Below are positions 1 through 12,745 of a stretch of DNA of 64,000 nt, piece by piece. The stretch comes from Hyaloperonospora brassicae (taxonomy: Eukaryota; Oomycota; Peronosporomycetes; Peronosporales; Peronosporaceae): positions 62,001-126,000 of the forward strand of contig CANTFL010001426.1 in the NCBI GenBank assembly GCA_947650285.1. The letters run 5' to 3'. The position numbers and the translations under genes were made by a program. The notes beneath the pieces are model-generated. The model had not been told where the DNA came from, ran no database searches, and worked only from the letters and a program-made list of their open reading frames with translations. Each line of letters starts with the position of its first letter. The first letter of the stretch is position 1.

Positions 1-3000
1 CCTTCATGACCTTTCAGAAACAGTATTATCGAATACCGTTGCATGTGGAGCGTACCTGGTGATTGAATGTATCTGTATACACTATGTCAGCGTTGGTAGC
101 TTGTATTTTGTCAGTACAAGCGAAGGGTGCCCCGTTCGATTAACCCGACTTTCGATGATAATGACTAGTCAGCATTGAGCCGAATCCCTGTCATATATAT
201 GTAGGAAGTAGGCAGATAACCGTACAGAAAAATTACGGGTCGGGCACTGACATAATCAGTCTGGAAAGCCAGTAGCTATTAGACATCCAAACTCCAGAAT
301 ACGATGCTTTTCCTTATTCGTGGTTTACTGTACCCATGTCTTTTTTACGACTCTAGCGAAAACTCCATGCATCGCGAGGGATGGTGTGCATACAAAGAAC
401 AACACGTTTTTAGAATGTTTTACGCAAAGAGATGACAAGGGAATATGCGCACTAGCCATACCACGATTCACTAAGTTGCATTCTTGATTAAAGACAACAT
501 CACTCAAATTTGCGTGCACATTATCATGCCACGCTGTCAGACTACAGGGCACTAAGGTAGTTGCAACACGACTATCTCCGTCAGCTTAACATCTGACAGC
601 TCTAAAGCAATCATCAATGATACCGGCAATGGTGTCTAAGAACCGTTAACCCAGAATTGTCTATTTTCGATCGACACGTGACATTGTGCCACGGGACCTT
701 GTAGCCTAGAAGTGCCATCGCAGCGTACTTATCAAGCCGTCTTCCAATTATGGCGCCTGTAACGTATGTAACCTGGGCGGGGACACGGTCCCCAGCTTCA
801 CGCACAGTTGATCAATGAGCGACTGAGTTGTATTCTTGCAGGCGTACTGATCCCGTGAACCCTTTCATGTGACCAAGTTTGTGGCCTTCGTTTAGTGTGG
901 TCTCGTATGCAGCTACCTTGAAAAATTGCCCGACCTCGAATCCAAAGTGATCCACCGCTATGGTTGGTGACCTTTCCTCTTCCATGAGCACATCCTTCTC
1001 CCACTCAAGGTTATCATGCTGTTATAAGTTGATGCATCTTTGTTGATTTGATCCTTGCTAGGTATAGTGCCTTCCTTCAACGACGAATATGCGCCATCTC
1101 ATTCTGTTCTGCGGCGTGGCTACCATTTACAATCTCTTGCAGGTATTTCGACTACCATGATACTCCGTTGCGAGCCACCTATGCTATAAGTTCGCTATGC
1201 AGACGCGCCCCAGAGGGTAAGCTGCAGCACCACCTCCTCCTCGATCATTGGACATTTGGGGAAGTAGTGCTGCACACTTCGAATTCTGGATCAATGTACG
1301 AGCTCTGTACTAGTACAATAACACCGAGCAAGACGTAGCGCCCGAGCCGCGGGTTTGCTGAGTAAAAATTGTAGTCGCATTTTCACTCGGCACATTCTTC
1401 TCGTCTTCTTCTCGGCCATCGTTTTCGGCTGACAGTGTGCCAGTCGTTCATTTACGAACAGATGACTGGCATTCTGCTCTCGTCTCGCCACTAAGTCATC
1501 AGCTGTCAATTCTTGCGCCGCACGGCGAGCTTTCACTTTCCAAAGCGCCACGACTTATGTAATGTTGCATCTCAGTACTGTTAAAGTGACAATGTGCCTA
1601 CCAAGTGCAGTCAAAGAGTAGCATATTAAGGCACCTGTCGCGTCCAACGAAAGCCCTGTAGTCCGTATCTCAGCGCCATGCCAACGTGAAAAGCGCTCTA
1701 CAGCTACTCCCGAGTCCTCTGCATCTATAACATCAATGTGATCAGTGTACGATATACGCGCTAGTCGAGCAAGCATTGTCATAAACAAAAGTCCTCAGCT
1801 GCACAGGAGCACTGCGTCGCTCAGTGAAGACTTAGAGGCAAGAGCGCAGCGGCGATGAGGTCACACATTGCTGCATCCTCCGTCTGCACGCGCACGTAGC
1901 TCCGTGAGAGGTCAATGCAGTACAATCACATCGAAAACAAGACGTGAAGAGGGAGAACAAGAAGGAGGAGGAGGAGGAGGAGGAGGGAAAGAGGACGTGA
2001 GATAGCGGAAGGATACGTGAGGAAGAAGCGACTGCGGATTCTTTAGCGCAAGTCTAATTTCGAACACGTAAGAGCATCAACGAAAAACAATGAAGAGAGC
2101 GTTGGCGAGCGCAGCAGCCGCTAGATAGGGGTTGGTCGACCGCTCATGAGGAAGTAGGACGAAGACAAAGAAGTTCTAAGGTGCACACACGATGTAGTTT
2201 ACACACACGATCTGTATCGTGAAGAGCAGGACGCGAGTAGACGGCGTGGTTGAATCGATTTGCAAGGGTTGTTGCATATTCAGATTCATCCATGAATTCT
2301 GACTGCAGATAATGCAATTCCGTCTTGAAGTGTTCGCAAGTGCAACTGCAGGATCAGCATTCATTGTCGGTCATCGCCTAAGCGGCTATGCCACCTCCTT
2401 CTCTTCGAAGGGTCCGGCTCTTTACTGCGAACTCAGCAGCTGTTTGTAACGTATCCATCGATCACACAACTTCAGATGTAGTCGTCGCGCCTGACTCGGG
2501 GCGTCATGCCAGACCCCGTCAAGATGCAGACACACGATCCTCACCAGTGCGCGCACAGAAGCCAAAAGCAAAGTGCAACTTTTATGAGAAAACCGAGCGC
2601 TCTATATCAGCTGAGTGCGTACGATTGTGATGAGGCAAAGTTCCGTGACCACGCTGCAGACAAGGTGCCCAGGGTCGATATGCAGCACCAGTAAGGCTTA
2701 ATCATTCGTACGTGTATATATCTGGCGAAAAGATACCACGTGTGTGTGTGTGCTAAGAAGCGTTTCCATGCGGGCGATACAATGTCCTCGAAAATGGCGA
2801 CACTTCTTTATTGATAAAGAAAAAAGAGGAACTGGTGATGGTCAGCTCGAGCTTTTTCTGTTGTCCTGGCGGCACACAAAGAAACAGAACATCATACGTA
2901 GTGAGGAGGCTGCAGCATACGCAAGTGACGCCGCATGACTGTCAAGTTTGATGTGCTGCATTGACATACGCTTGATCAGTGATAAAGACATTCGATATAT

Positions 3001-3275
3001 TTGTTAACCGTTGGTTGAATGTGCTTTTCATCATGGCGATAGATAGAATAAGCTATGGCTCGCTAGATGGTCCTATTTGTATCTCCTCAAGTAACGAGTT
3101 ACAACAATTACTTGCGTGCACATACATGTTCATACCCACACTATCTTCTACTGCCACCTACAACAAGTCGGCAACAACAGCTATCGACTGTGAATGAATG
3201 TACAGTGCACCGACAAAATCTTCGTAGATCAGGAACAGGAATTGTGTGGATCGATCAGTGTCGAGCAACTTCGTA
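1..3275. other. intergenic, no gene recognised
   Basis: No ORF here has a recognisable domain or a convincing coding pattern. The longest open stretches are short and lack conserved motifs. A short AGG repeat lies near 1963-1987 and a small TG run near 2742. The minus-strand segment 1555-1788 vaguely resembles a segment near 51.1 kb (see findings). The right end is the region downstream of the S33 hydrolase stop codon. Confidence 0.6.
1963..1987. repeat. AGG trinucleotide microsatellite
   Basis: About eight tandem AGG units in a purine-rich stretch. Simple repeat; no coding context seen. Confidence 0.85.
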
Positions 3276-5081
3276 TTATCGCGTTTTCTGCAATCCAACG
3301 CTCTCTTCACCATCAGCTGGAGATGCCACACCGTCGTACGCGTCGTTGGTGCCAAGCCAATATTTCACGGTATCGGACGTCGCCGTCATGTCAAGGGTAG
3401 GCATTTCAGACATGCACGACTTGTCCAGAAGATCGAGGTCGCCGTTGTTGGCGACGTACGAAGCCAGCAGATCCATAGCACAAACCTTCGTGCCATCTGC
3501 ATACGGAGTCGCACCCATCAACGCATGCGACGCGTAATCAAACGCGACGAGCTCCTTTCTGGGTGTGTCGAGCGCTTTAAACAACGACTCGGCGTATTTG
3601 TAAGGAGTGAGTGGGTCCAGTTTCCCGTTCATCAGAAGCACACTAGCTTGTTCGGGTAACGCAGCAGTCTTGTTCCAGTACTGGTCACGCGAGTAAAGGA
3701 TCCCGTCCGCTTCGTAGTTGCCAACTCCATGCTCGTCACATCCTGGCGACTTTTCTTTCGAATAAGCGCAAAATGAGGGCAGGAAGATGAAGACGCCATC
3801 ACTCGCAACGCTCGCGTTCGTAAACCTGTACATCAAATCGGCGTAGGAAGGCGTGGGCGTCTCCCACATTTCGGAGAAGACGACCAGATGTAGGATCAGA
3901 TCCGAGGTACCGTGCGGATCGCTGTTCGTCCATGGGTAGGGTGCATTCTTGCGCTCGAAATAGTGCGTCAAAACATTGACGTCATTGGCATCGCAGCGAT
4001 TGAGCCTGTACACCAACGGTGGAATCAGGAGTCGTAATGAACTATCCCCCAGCAAGCTGCCCAGCGTATACCGGATAGCATCAGATGGTTTGTCCTCTGT
4101 CCCGTTTAGTATCAGAGCAGCACATGTCGAATTGGGGTCGGTGTCGAAGCTTGAATAGGTATTGCGAAGCGTGGTCAACAAGTTGGTGAATTGGAAGTGA
4201 GAACCACAGTCCTTGTCTTGCTCACACAGATCCATGAAGTGCTCGCCGACTTCACCAGTGTCCGTGTCAGAGTCTGAGATGTCCGCCTTGTCCGCCTGAG
4301 TTCCTGAAGAGGTCACGATGCTGTCCAAGACGTATCCGGTCACATTGGACGGATTCAAGTGCATCAGACGCTCAACCACCATCGTTCCATAGCTCACGCC
4401 GTACACGATAGTGCTTGCACCGTTTGCATACTTGGAGATGAAGGTAGCAATGTCCATAGCAACGCTTGTGGTCGAGAACGAAGCAAGATCGCCATACTTC
4501 ATGTGAAGTTCTTTAGCACAAGATGGAACCCACGAGGTATCCATCATGTCGCCGGATGAAGACCGCGTGGTATGGAGAGATGCACAATCGATTCGCGTAC
4601 TGCGTCGAACGCCGCGAGGATCTATCGTATACACGTTGACTGATCCCTTCAGACTTGCGTGCAGTGCAACCATATCACCTTCCACTTCAGTGCACAAAAG
4701 TTTTCCATTAGCTTCAGACAAGCAGACACTATGTATGGCAAAAAAACTTCACGTACTGCCGCTGGAGGAGTCACCGGGTCCGCCTGCAAGCATCCATACG
4801 TTGGATGCCTCCTCCGCCTTGATTGACGTGGCAGGGAAGCGCTTCACAAACACGTCGATCGTGCGACGCGCCTTCGCCGAAGTTTTGCAGACGCCGGGAT
4901 AACACATCGAAGCCTCGAAGGTCATGCACTCGGCATTGACATCGCTACCGTTGGCCACGCCCGGAACGGTGTAGGTCGGGCACTTGTACCACTTGTTTGG
5001 TAGCGGAGTGGAAGCAAGTGCCTTCGACGCTTGACTCACGAATCCGACCACCAAAAAGGTCAGCACGCAATGGAGCTGCAT
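3276..5081 (-). CDS. secreted S33-type alpha/beta hydrolase (serine peptidase), one intron
   Basis: Likely a secreted peptidase or esterase of the alpha/beta-hydrolase fold with a TAP-like C-terminus, a class common in oomycetes. The spliced product is 577 residues. The start ATG at 5081 opens a clear signal peptide (hydrophobic core CVLTFLVVGFV, residues about 1-23). The oxyanion-loop motif GGPG lies near residues 100-103. The nucleophile elbow GVSYGT puts Ser at about 206, the acid motif GKLDPLTP puts Asp at about 465, and YASHALMG puts His at about 495, so the triad is complete. Cysteines are numerous, as expected outside the cell. The two exons are in the same frame but separated by an in-frame TGA inside a 72-nt intron (4685-4756); removing it restores the conserved stretch after GGPG. 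No repeat has inserted in the gene. A 3'-terminal fragment of a paralogue lies at 52969-53089. The exact substrate is unknown. Confidence 0.88.
4685..4756 (-). other. spliceosomal intron of the S33 hydrolase
   Basis: The donor reads GTACGTG and the acceptor ends CTGAAG on the minus strand. The length is 72 nt, a multiple of three, so an unspliced message stays in frame but meets a TGA at 4749-4751. Splicing joins an A to TG and gives a Met-Glu-Gly stretch after the serine-rich GGPG loop, which fits the family. Alternative upstream AG acceptors exist (near 4728 and 4709) but give a worse protein. Confidence 0.8.
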
Positions 5082-5885
5082 CCTAATTTGCTTCGGTGTT
5101 GTCGATGCCCACGCAATCGAAAAGTGGCGCATGTATTTGCGCGACGACAGCACGTGAAGTTTACGTGCGGAAACACTGGCTAGATAGACCGGCGTTGGAT
5201 GGGATGAACGGCCTATCTGTGAGAAACAACAACGACGCCGCGTTGGGCAGCGTTTCTTGCACATCACAATCGTAAGGGAGCAGGAGAGACAAACACCAGC
5301 TGCGCTGTTGTCGCAACGTCGATTTGGTTTACGTCCATCGTGTTGATTCTCGTGTACGCTTCTATTCCCCTTATCCACGAAAAGCTCAGAGGTGCGGCTG
5401 CCTCGCAATGGAGGACAGGGCAAGACGACTTTAGTTGAAGCTGCCTTGTTTGTTGTGCCTTTTCACAAACCACTACTGCTACCATTTGTTGCACCGGCGT
5501 AGCTGCATGTTTGCGTCAGGCAGATGGATAGCTTCAGCTTTTGACCGGCTAGAAGGAGCTTGTCGGTAGTGGAATGAGCTGTAAAGAACAATCGCTCTTG
5601 TGCTAAGACACGATTCTGCCGACCAGGCGCCAGCGTCAAAGCACAGACGTTTGGTCATCGAGTTTGTGTCCAAACCCTCAGCCATTGCACACAAGCTACC
5701 GTTGGCAACATTCGTGTCTGACTTGCGAGAAGTGGCATACGATTGCGGCAGAGCAGTTAACAGACGTAGACCGTGTTGCCCAGCTCGTAATGAACGCGTG
5801 AATAAACAAGCGAGAGAGATGCCGTGAACAGGCGGAAGTGGTATTAGCTGTGCATTTCTACAGCAATGCTTTCGTCGCATCGCTA
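5082..5885. other. upstream region of the S33 hydrolase, no other gene seen
   Basis: This holds the presumed promoter and 5' UTR of the minus-strand hydrolase. Open frames on both strands have no recognisable domain. It ends at the TA dinucleotide bordering the DNA transposon. Confidence 0.5.
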
Positions 5886-5906
5886 CACCGATGACCGTAA
5901 TTAGTG
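5886..5906 (+). repeat. left terminal inverted repeat of pogo-type element
   Basis: Begins CACCGATGACCG and continues TAATTAGTG. It matches the reverse complement of 8528-8548 at 20 of 21 positions and is preceded by TA. Confidence 0.9.
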
Positions 5907-6587
5907 CGGATCATACTATTCATCAACCACCTATTATTAAGTCGCTCACAGGTATTAGAGCGGACCACAATATTAATGAAATCGCACTAATTATGGGCTA
6001 TCATATTTAGTATGGACCGCACTAATTTTGAATGCGGAGAATTAGTCCGGATTTATAGTAACCGAAAGAGAGCAGTGTGTAATTACGTATTTAACTACAT
6101 GATTTAAAGCCCAGTTGTTATGACTTTTGGCAACAGCCAAGGGCGATATAAAGTTGAAACGCTTAGAAGAAGGTTAAATGGAAAGTGAATATAATATCTA
6201 GCTAGGTTCTTAGTTCATCTCGTTGTCCTACTCGAAGCCTATCAATATCGACTCTACGATATCAGTAACACAACGATGAGTCGATCCCATCATTACACAC
6301 AATCATGCAGTGTTGTCCTTGCCATGTGGTCATTAGTACCACATACAACGACATTACCAATAAGTTGGAACGGGATTTTCAGCGTAGTGGATGCGGTATT
6401 TACCGATAATTCGTTGCAGTTCCGGTGTCAATTGCGATTCGTGCCATCGACCACTGACATCAAGTGCCATGCCTCAACGAATCATAGACTTAAGAGCCGT
6501 ATGTCAAGCCGCAACTGTCGCGCATCCCGTTCAACGCGCGTATGGCTGTGGCGGCGAGTTCCAAAAAGAAGCTTTTGACCGGGTTCT

Positions 6588-8104
<1,517 letters not shown>

Positions 8105-8527
8105 AGTGAGCCGCGACGTTATTGATACAACCTGTTAAAGCTTGCGCTTGTTGACGAGTTGGTCATCGTGATCGTGATTCTAATCTTCAATCTTCTGTTC
8201 TCCCTCTCCTACTTCTTCGTTGTCATCAAGTATCTCGTAATCTACATCGCCTGCTGGGGCATTAGCGCCGGCAGTACGTGCGAAAGCAGCTATAATCGGT
8301 GATGGAGAGCTCAACGCCTCGACACTGCTTTAAACCACCATCAAAGCACTTACACGGTCAAAATTAGAATAATAATGACGTCATTTTACTGTGCAGTATA
8401 TTCATTACGAATGTTGTGAAATCCGTGCGCAGTCCCCACTATTTCTCAGCCTTCCAATTCACAACTTTTTTGGTACATATATAATGTGGACCGCACTAAT
8501 TATGAACCCACTCTAATTCTTAACTCA

Positions 8528-8548
8528 CACTAATTACGGTCATCGATG
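8528..8548 (-). repeat. right terminal inverted repeat of pogo-type element
   Basis: Read on the minus strand it begins CATCGATGACCG, one base different from the left repeat, and is followed on the plus strand by TA. Confidence 0.9.
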
Positions 8549-8550
8549 TA

Positions 8551-10367
8551 CGGATTTTTTGCACCGAAAGTACGCTACATACGAAAGATAGCATCTTCTG
8601 CGACGTGGAGCAGAGTTCGATCATTAGGGCTCTCGAGCAACAGCTGACACGCAGGTATTGCTTTATGTTTCCAACCCGCGGACTCTGCGCTCCGGCTTAT
8701 CTTCCGAAATATGACTCACACCTACTTTAAAATGGACGGATTCGTGCAGCTAATCCTCATTTGACACCAGCAGCACCTTCGTAAACTGTTTGTTTTCATA
8801 ATTTGCAGCTCTACGTGCTCCGGCACAATGATACCTATTCCGGCGCTGCTGCGGACGAATCCCACCCGCGCGTGACGGTTCTTAACCCAAGCCGTGCTGC
8901 GTCCAGAAACAGAGTGCCCGAAGTGCCTGCTCACATCGTTTGCCCATCCGCATTGACGTTGGCTTTACTCCGAAAACTTTAATTTACTCATCATCTCTCG
9001 AAATGCAAAACGGTAAGTGCTACAGTCGAGGGCAAACCACACCCGCCTTATTGGTCGACAACGATACAGATGTTTACTCTTTGCAAGTTCGATGCACAAC
9101 TGCTCTTATCACAGATGACAATCCATATGCAGTCGCTTACAATCGGTGTACCCATTGACACAGCCCGAGTCGAACTATCTCGTCATCTTAAAAACACATT
9201 TCTCTCCGACAATTCTCATTTGCACGTACATATACCTAGTTTCAACAACACCTTGGAACTCGGTCAACAGCAAGCAACCAGACGCTGACGCTAATGACAG
9301 GCTGGTGAGTATGTGCTTCTCGTATCTTGGTAAACGAAAAAGGTACCTCGGGTCTCATACATCAAGAAATGCAAGCATACTGCGCACTGGTAGCATATAG
9401 CTCGTATGCTAGACTTCTGTTTCAGCTAGGATTGCTGCACAATTTACTATATCTAAGGATATAATGGTGTCATAGGTAACTGCATCGATGAGTGTTCGAA
9501 CGCTCATCTGGTAGCTCTTTCGCCTTGATCTATAGAAGGATACCTATTCACGCATCCACAAGCACACACAGATGATGTACCGTAAAAATGTCAACGATGA
9601 AAGAGTACGGTCCATCTGAGAAGTTTATATACATGGAGCGACGATACTTTGTACAAATTAGCCTCGCTTCTTATTTAATTGATAATAAAGTGGACGACGA
9701 TGCGGCGTATCGTGATTACGTCCTTTCTGCCTTAAAAATGGACAGTATTGTTTTACTACATTGGCCACATCGGTGTCCGAATCAGTAATCTTAATCAGAC
9801 GAGGTGACAGCCTTTAGTACGGTAATACGATAATGAGTCCACTGCGTCTTAGCCGAATAGTGAGAATCGGCTTGGCTGACTGCGCGGACTTTTAATCCAT
9901 TTGTAGGAAGAAAAAGGCGCGACGGCATTGATAGGTCTTGTGTGACGATATACGCCTGTTTTATGTTTTTTGGCACGAATTGTGTCGGTTTAAATCTATC
10001 TAATAAATTAATATGTTTACAATTATTCTTGGGCAAGTCACACTTCGTGGATTGTTCAACTTTAAAAAATGATTCGCACCGCTACACAATTGGCTGATAG
10101 AAGCCATGGTATACACAAAAAAACTCTTATTGCTGGTAGACGCTCGAAATGGATCATGAGTGAAATTTTACTTTGGAAGTGTATTTTGAACATAATGTGA
10201 GTAAGGCAATGACGGTTTAAATAAAGGAATAAACGATATGAAGTCGACATATTTACTCTTTCCTAATTATAGCCGTTTTATGCTTGATTCTTCTCTCCCT
10301 CTGCATGTACCGTGTACGTGAGGTGTAGGAGCACACACCCTTTTACTGTTACTGCACAATGTCTTAC
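8551..10367. other. AT-rich spacer, no gene recognised
   Basis: Short open frames only, none with a recognisable domain. It ends where a family B-like LTR fragment begins. Confidence 0.5.
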
Positions 10368-10663
10368 TGTCACGGGGTCACATGTCGTTGATTTCCGGTA
10401 TACCATGTGTGGTGTACACCAGGGATGAGTCCTCATTATAAGTGATAAGTAAAACCCCTTGTTAGTTGTATGGGGATAGGTGTGTCAGCCACCTGATACA
10501 AGCTCTTAGTTAGGTACTAATTTAGAGCATTAGTGTCTAAATTAGGTACGTTTAGGCTAACGTGTCCTTTCACGTAGTATCAAAATAAAGTTCAGCTCCC
10601 ATTTTTATCTGCTAGAGACATGTGACTTTTTAAGGCGTCTAAGGGCTTGTAGAAGAATAGTCA
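10368..10663 (+). repeat. truncated family B-like LTR
   Basis: Starts TGTCACGGGGTCACATGTCG, which parallels the 5' end of the B1 LTRs (22823 and 30181), and follows their sequence with many changes to about 10663. It is cut off where the A3 LTR begins, and the missing 3' part is not seen on the far side of A3. Confidence 0.55.
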
Positions 10664-11102
10664 TGTAACGGGGCTCTGATACTGCGCACTAACAGCAGTG
10701 CGTTATGAGCGTTCACTGAATGATGTGAGAACTAGTGCTCTTGTTAAAGTTTGTACACCGCACGCACTCAGAGAAAGGCTAGGTACCAAACGAATTAGTT
10801 TCGTTAGGGAAAAAGTGAAAATGTATTGATATAGTAAGTCTTATAAGTCCCTTACGTCTTGTCTTGCCTTAACTGTATTAATATCAAACCATGTATGACG
10901 AAGACTTCTCACAACCCATTGCGCGCGTCTAGCAGCAATTGGTGGATTGATATTATCCAAATATCAACCAAAGAGTAGACCTTTAGGTCATCTCAACAAT
11001 ATCATTATAATTATTGATGCTGCTAGAATTAATTTCAACATAATATTCAATATTTCCATTTCGCACAAAGATTACTTTCATGTAAAGGGATACCCCATTA
11101 CA
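10664..11102 (-). repeat. A3 3' LTR
   Basis: Begins TGTAACGGGG and ends in ATTACA. It contains the family A core (CATTGCGCGCGTCT and the GATATT/AATATC hairpins). Preceded by AGTCA; no matching duplication was found at the other end. Confidence 0.7.
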
Positions 11103-11237
11103 TCACCCACCATACGTAATAGTCACTTTGTGATCATCGAACTACGGCGGCCACTCGTTGTACATCATTGGGACAGGGAGCACTTGCTTAGTCAAATTCA
11201 TTCATACCAGACCTTGCATTGCATAGTTGACGTGTCT

Positions 11238-12745
11238 ATGCGAGATGAATTAAAGATCCCACAGCACGAGACTGCGCAAGCCTCCGCGGCAGACTCCTTT
11301 TCGTCTGATGCTTAATATTTTCCCGCAGCACCTGTTGCCGCAGGCGCACGTGGTAACACACCACGTGCTCACGATGACTTCGAAGTGGGATTCATCTACT
11401 CTGGCAAGTCAGACGTGCCTGACTCAGGAAAGGCTTCAGAGGCATGCCGATCACACGCTTTGCCTCTTCCTCTATCAAAGGCTCTGCCGAACAAAAGGAC
11501 TCGCGACTTTCGTCACAGTCTGTTTGACAGTGATAATTTATATGGTGTTAAGTATAGTTACACATCAACACAGCGAGCTCGTGCGTCTTTGCACGAGCGT
11601 GCTGACGATGACTCGAGCTGTCCTCACTTATAAACCGTGGTACCGACTATGGTACCACGTTGAAGCTTGATGAGCTTAAGGCGTTACTTGTGACCGAACG
11701 GCTAATCAAAATTTTGTCACACTAGACAAGCTAGCACCATCAAATTTCGGTAATAGATGCGACCGAGATTCATGGCTTGCCATCGAGCGCGAGAAACGTT
11801 TGCGCTATAGAAGACTTTTACCTCAAGGTTTATTTAAAGCATTGATGGTATAATAGCAACCAAAAACGAGATAAGAACTCGCTTTAGGCGGCTTGAAACG
11901 CGTTCGCCCAAAACTTCAAGAGTTTTGGACGTGATGCGCGGCTCCAAACACTTGAGGCAGTACGCGTCAAGTTTAGAAAATGAACGCCACCCGGTGCAAG
12001 GTACCGGCTGCATTGTTTGTTACGCGAGGAAGGCACTTCTTGCTTCACATGGGGTGACCCTTGTCCGTGTTGTGCTGAGAGCTCGCGGCGTGCTCAAAGA
12101 AAAAATGTTTTACTAAGTTGACCCTGAAGTAGCGCTCACATCTCGGCTGAGATGCGTGACACGATCGCGAACGTGCAATCCGTATACAGGCGCCAAAACA
12201 CGCAGGTTTACCGATGGACCTGAGGAATCATCAAATGTGTCTCGTCATACTGTCGGAGGTGACCCTCAACGTCAGCTATCAGCTGGGGACAAGGTTCCAA
12301 GCTAACATACGATGGTAAATGCCCCCGCCAGCGTACAGGGTAGCGTTTCCGCTCTACATTTAAACGCGGTATCTTAAAATACGACTCACGTGAAAGCGTC
12401 GACCACCTTGAGAATACACTAGCGGCTTTAATGAAAGTGGGAAGATCAAGCCTGGCTAAGCCGCCGGGCCTGTAGAAGATTTGCGACCGCTATGAACGCG
12501 TCCTGACCGAGTTGAGGGAGGACGTGGAGCACGATAACATACATCGGCATGACTTGATGACAACCGTGAGACATATTAGTAACGATCGGGAGAAAGACCG
12601 GTCAGAATTTACGCTCACTTAGCTTAAGAAATAACGCGAGCGTCTTGTCCTGCCTGACGAGCTAGCGGCAGCTCGTCGCGAGAATGCGTTGCTAAAGGAT
12701 CAGAATGAAAGTTGTTCCGTAATCATAAACAACTGTTGGGTGTTT
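11238..12745 (+). pseudogene. remnant of the family A antisense ORF in A3
   Basis: Collinear with the plus-strand ORF of A1 (31590-33198). Recognisable pieces are the start region (the first ATG has become GTG; a second ATG lies at 11238), the CTCTGGCAAGTCAGACGTGCC segment near 11398, a WLKKLE-like coding stretch near 11935, and the final coiled-coil part near 12480-12700. Every frame is broken. It shows that the antisense ORF is an old, shared part of family A. Confidence 0.55.

Noticed and set aside
3067..3659. Plus-strand ORFs over the S33 hydrolase 3' end
   Set aside because: Overlap the well-supported minus-strand gene; shadow frames.
5479..5880. 133-codon minus-strand ORF upstream of the hydrolase
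   Set aside because: No domain, no homologue recognised, no good coding signal; may be part of the 5' region.
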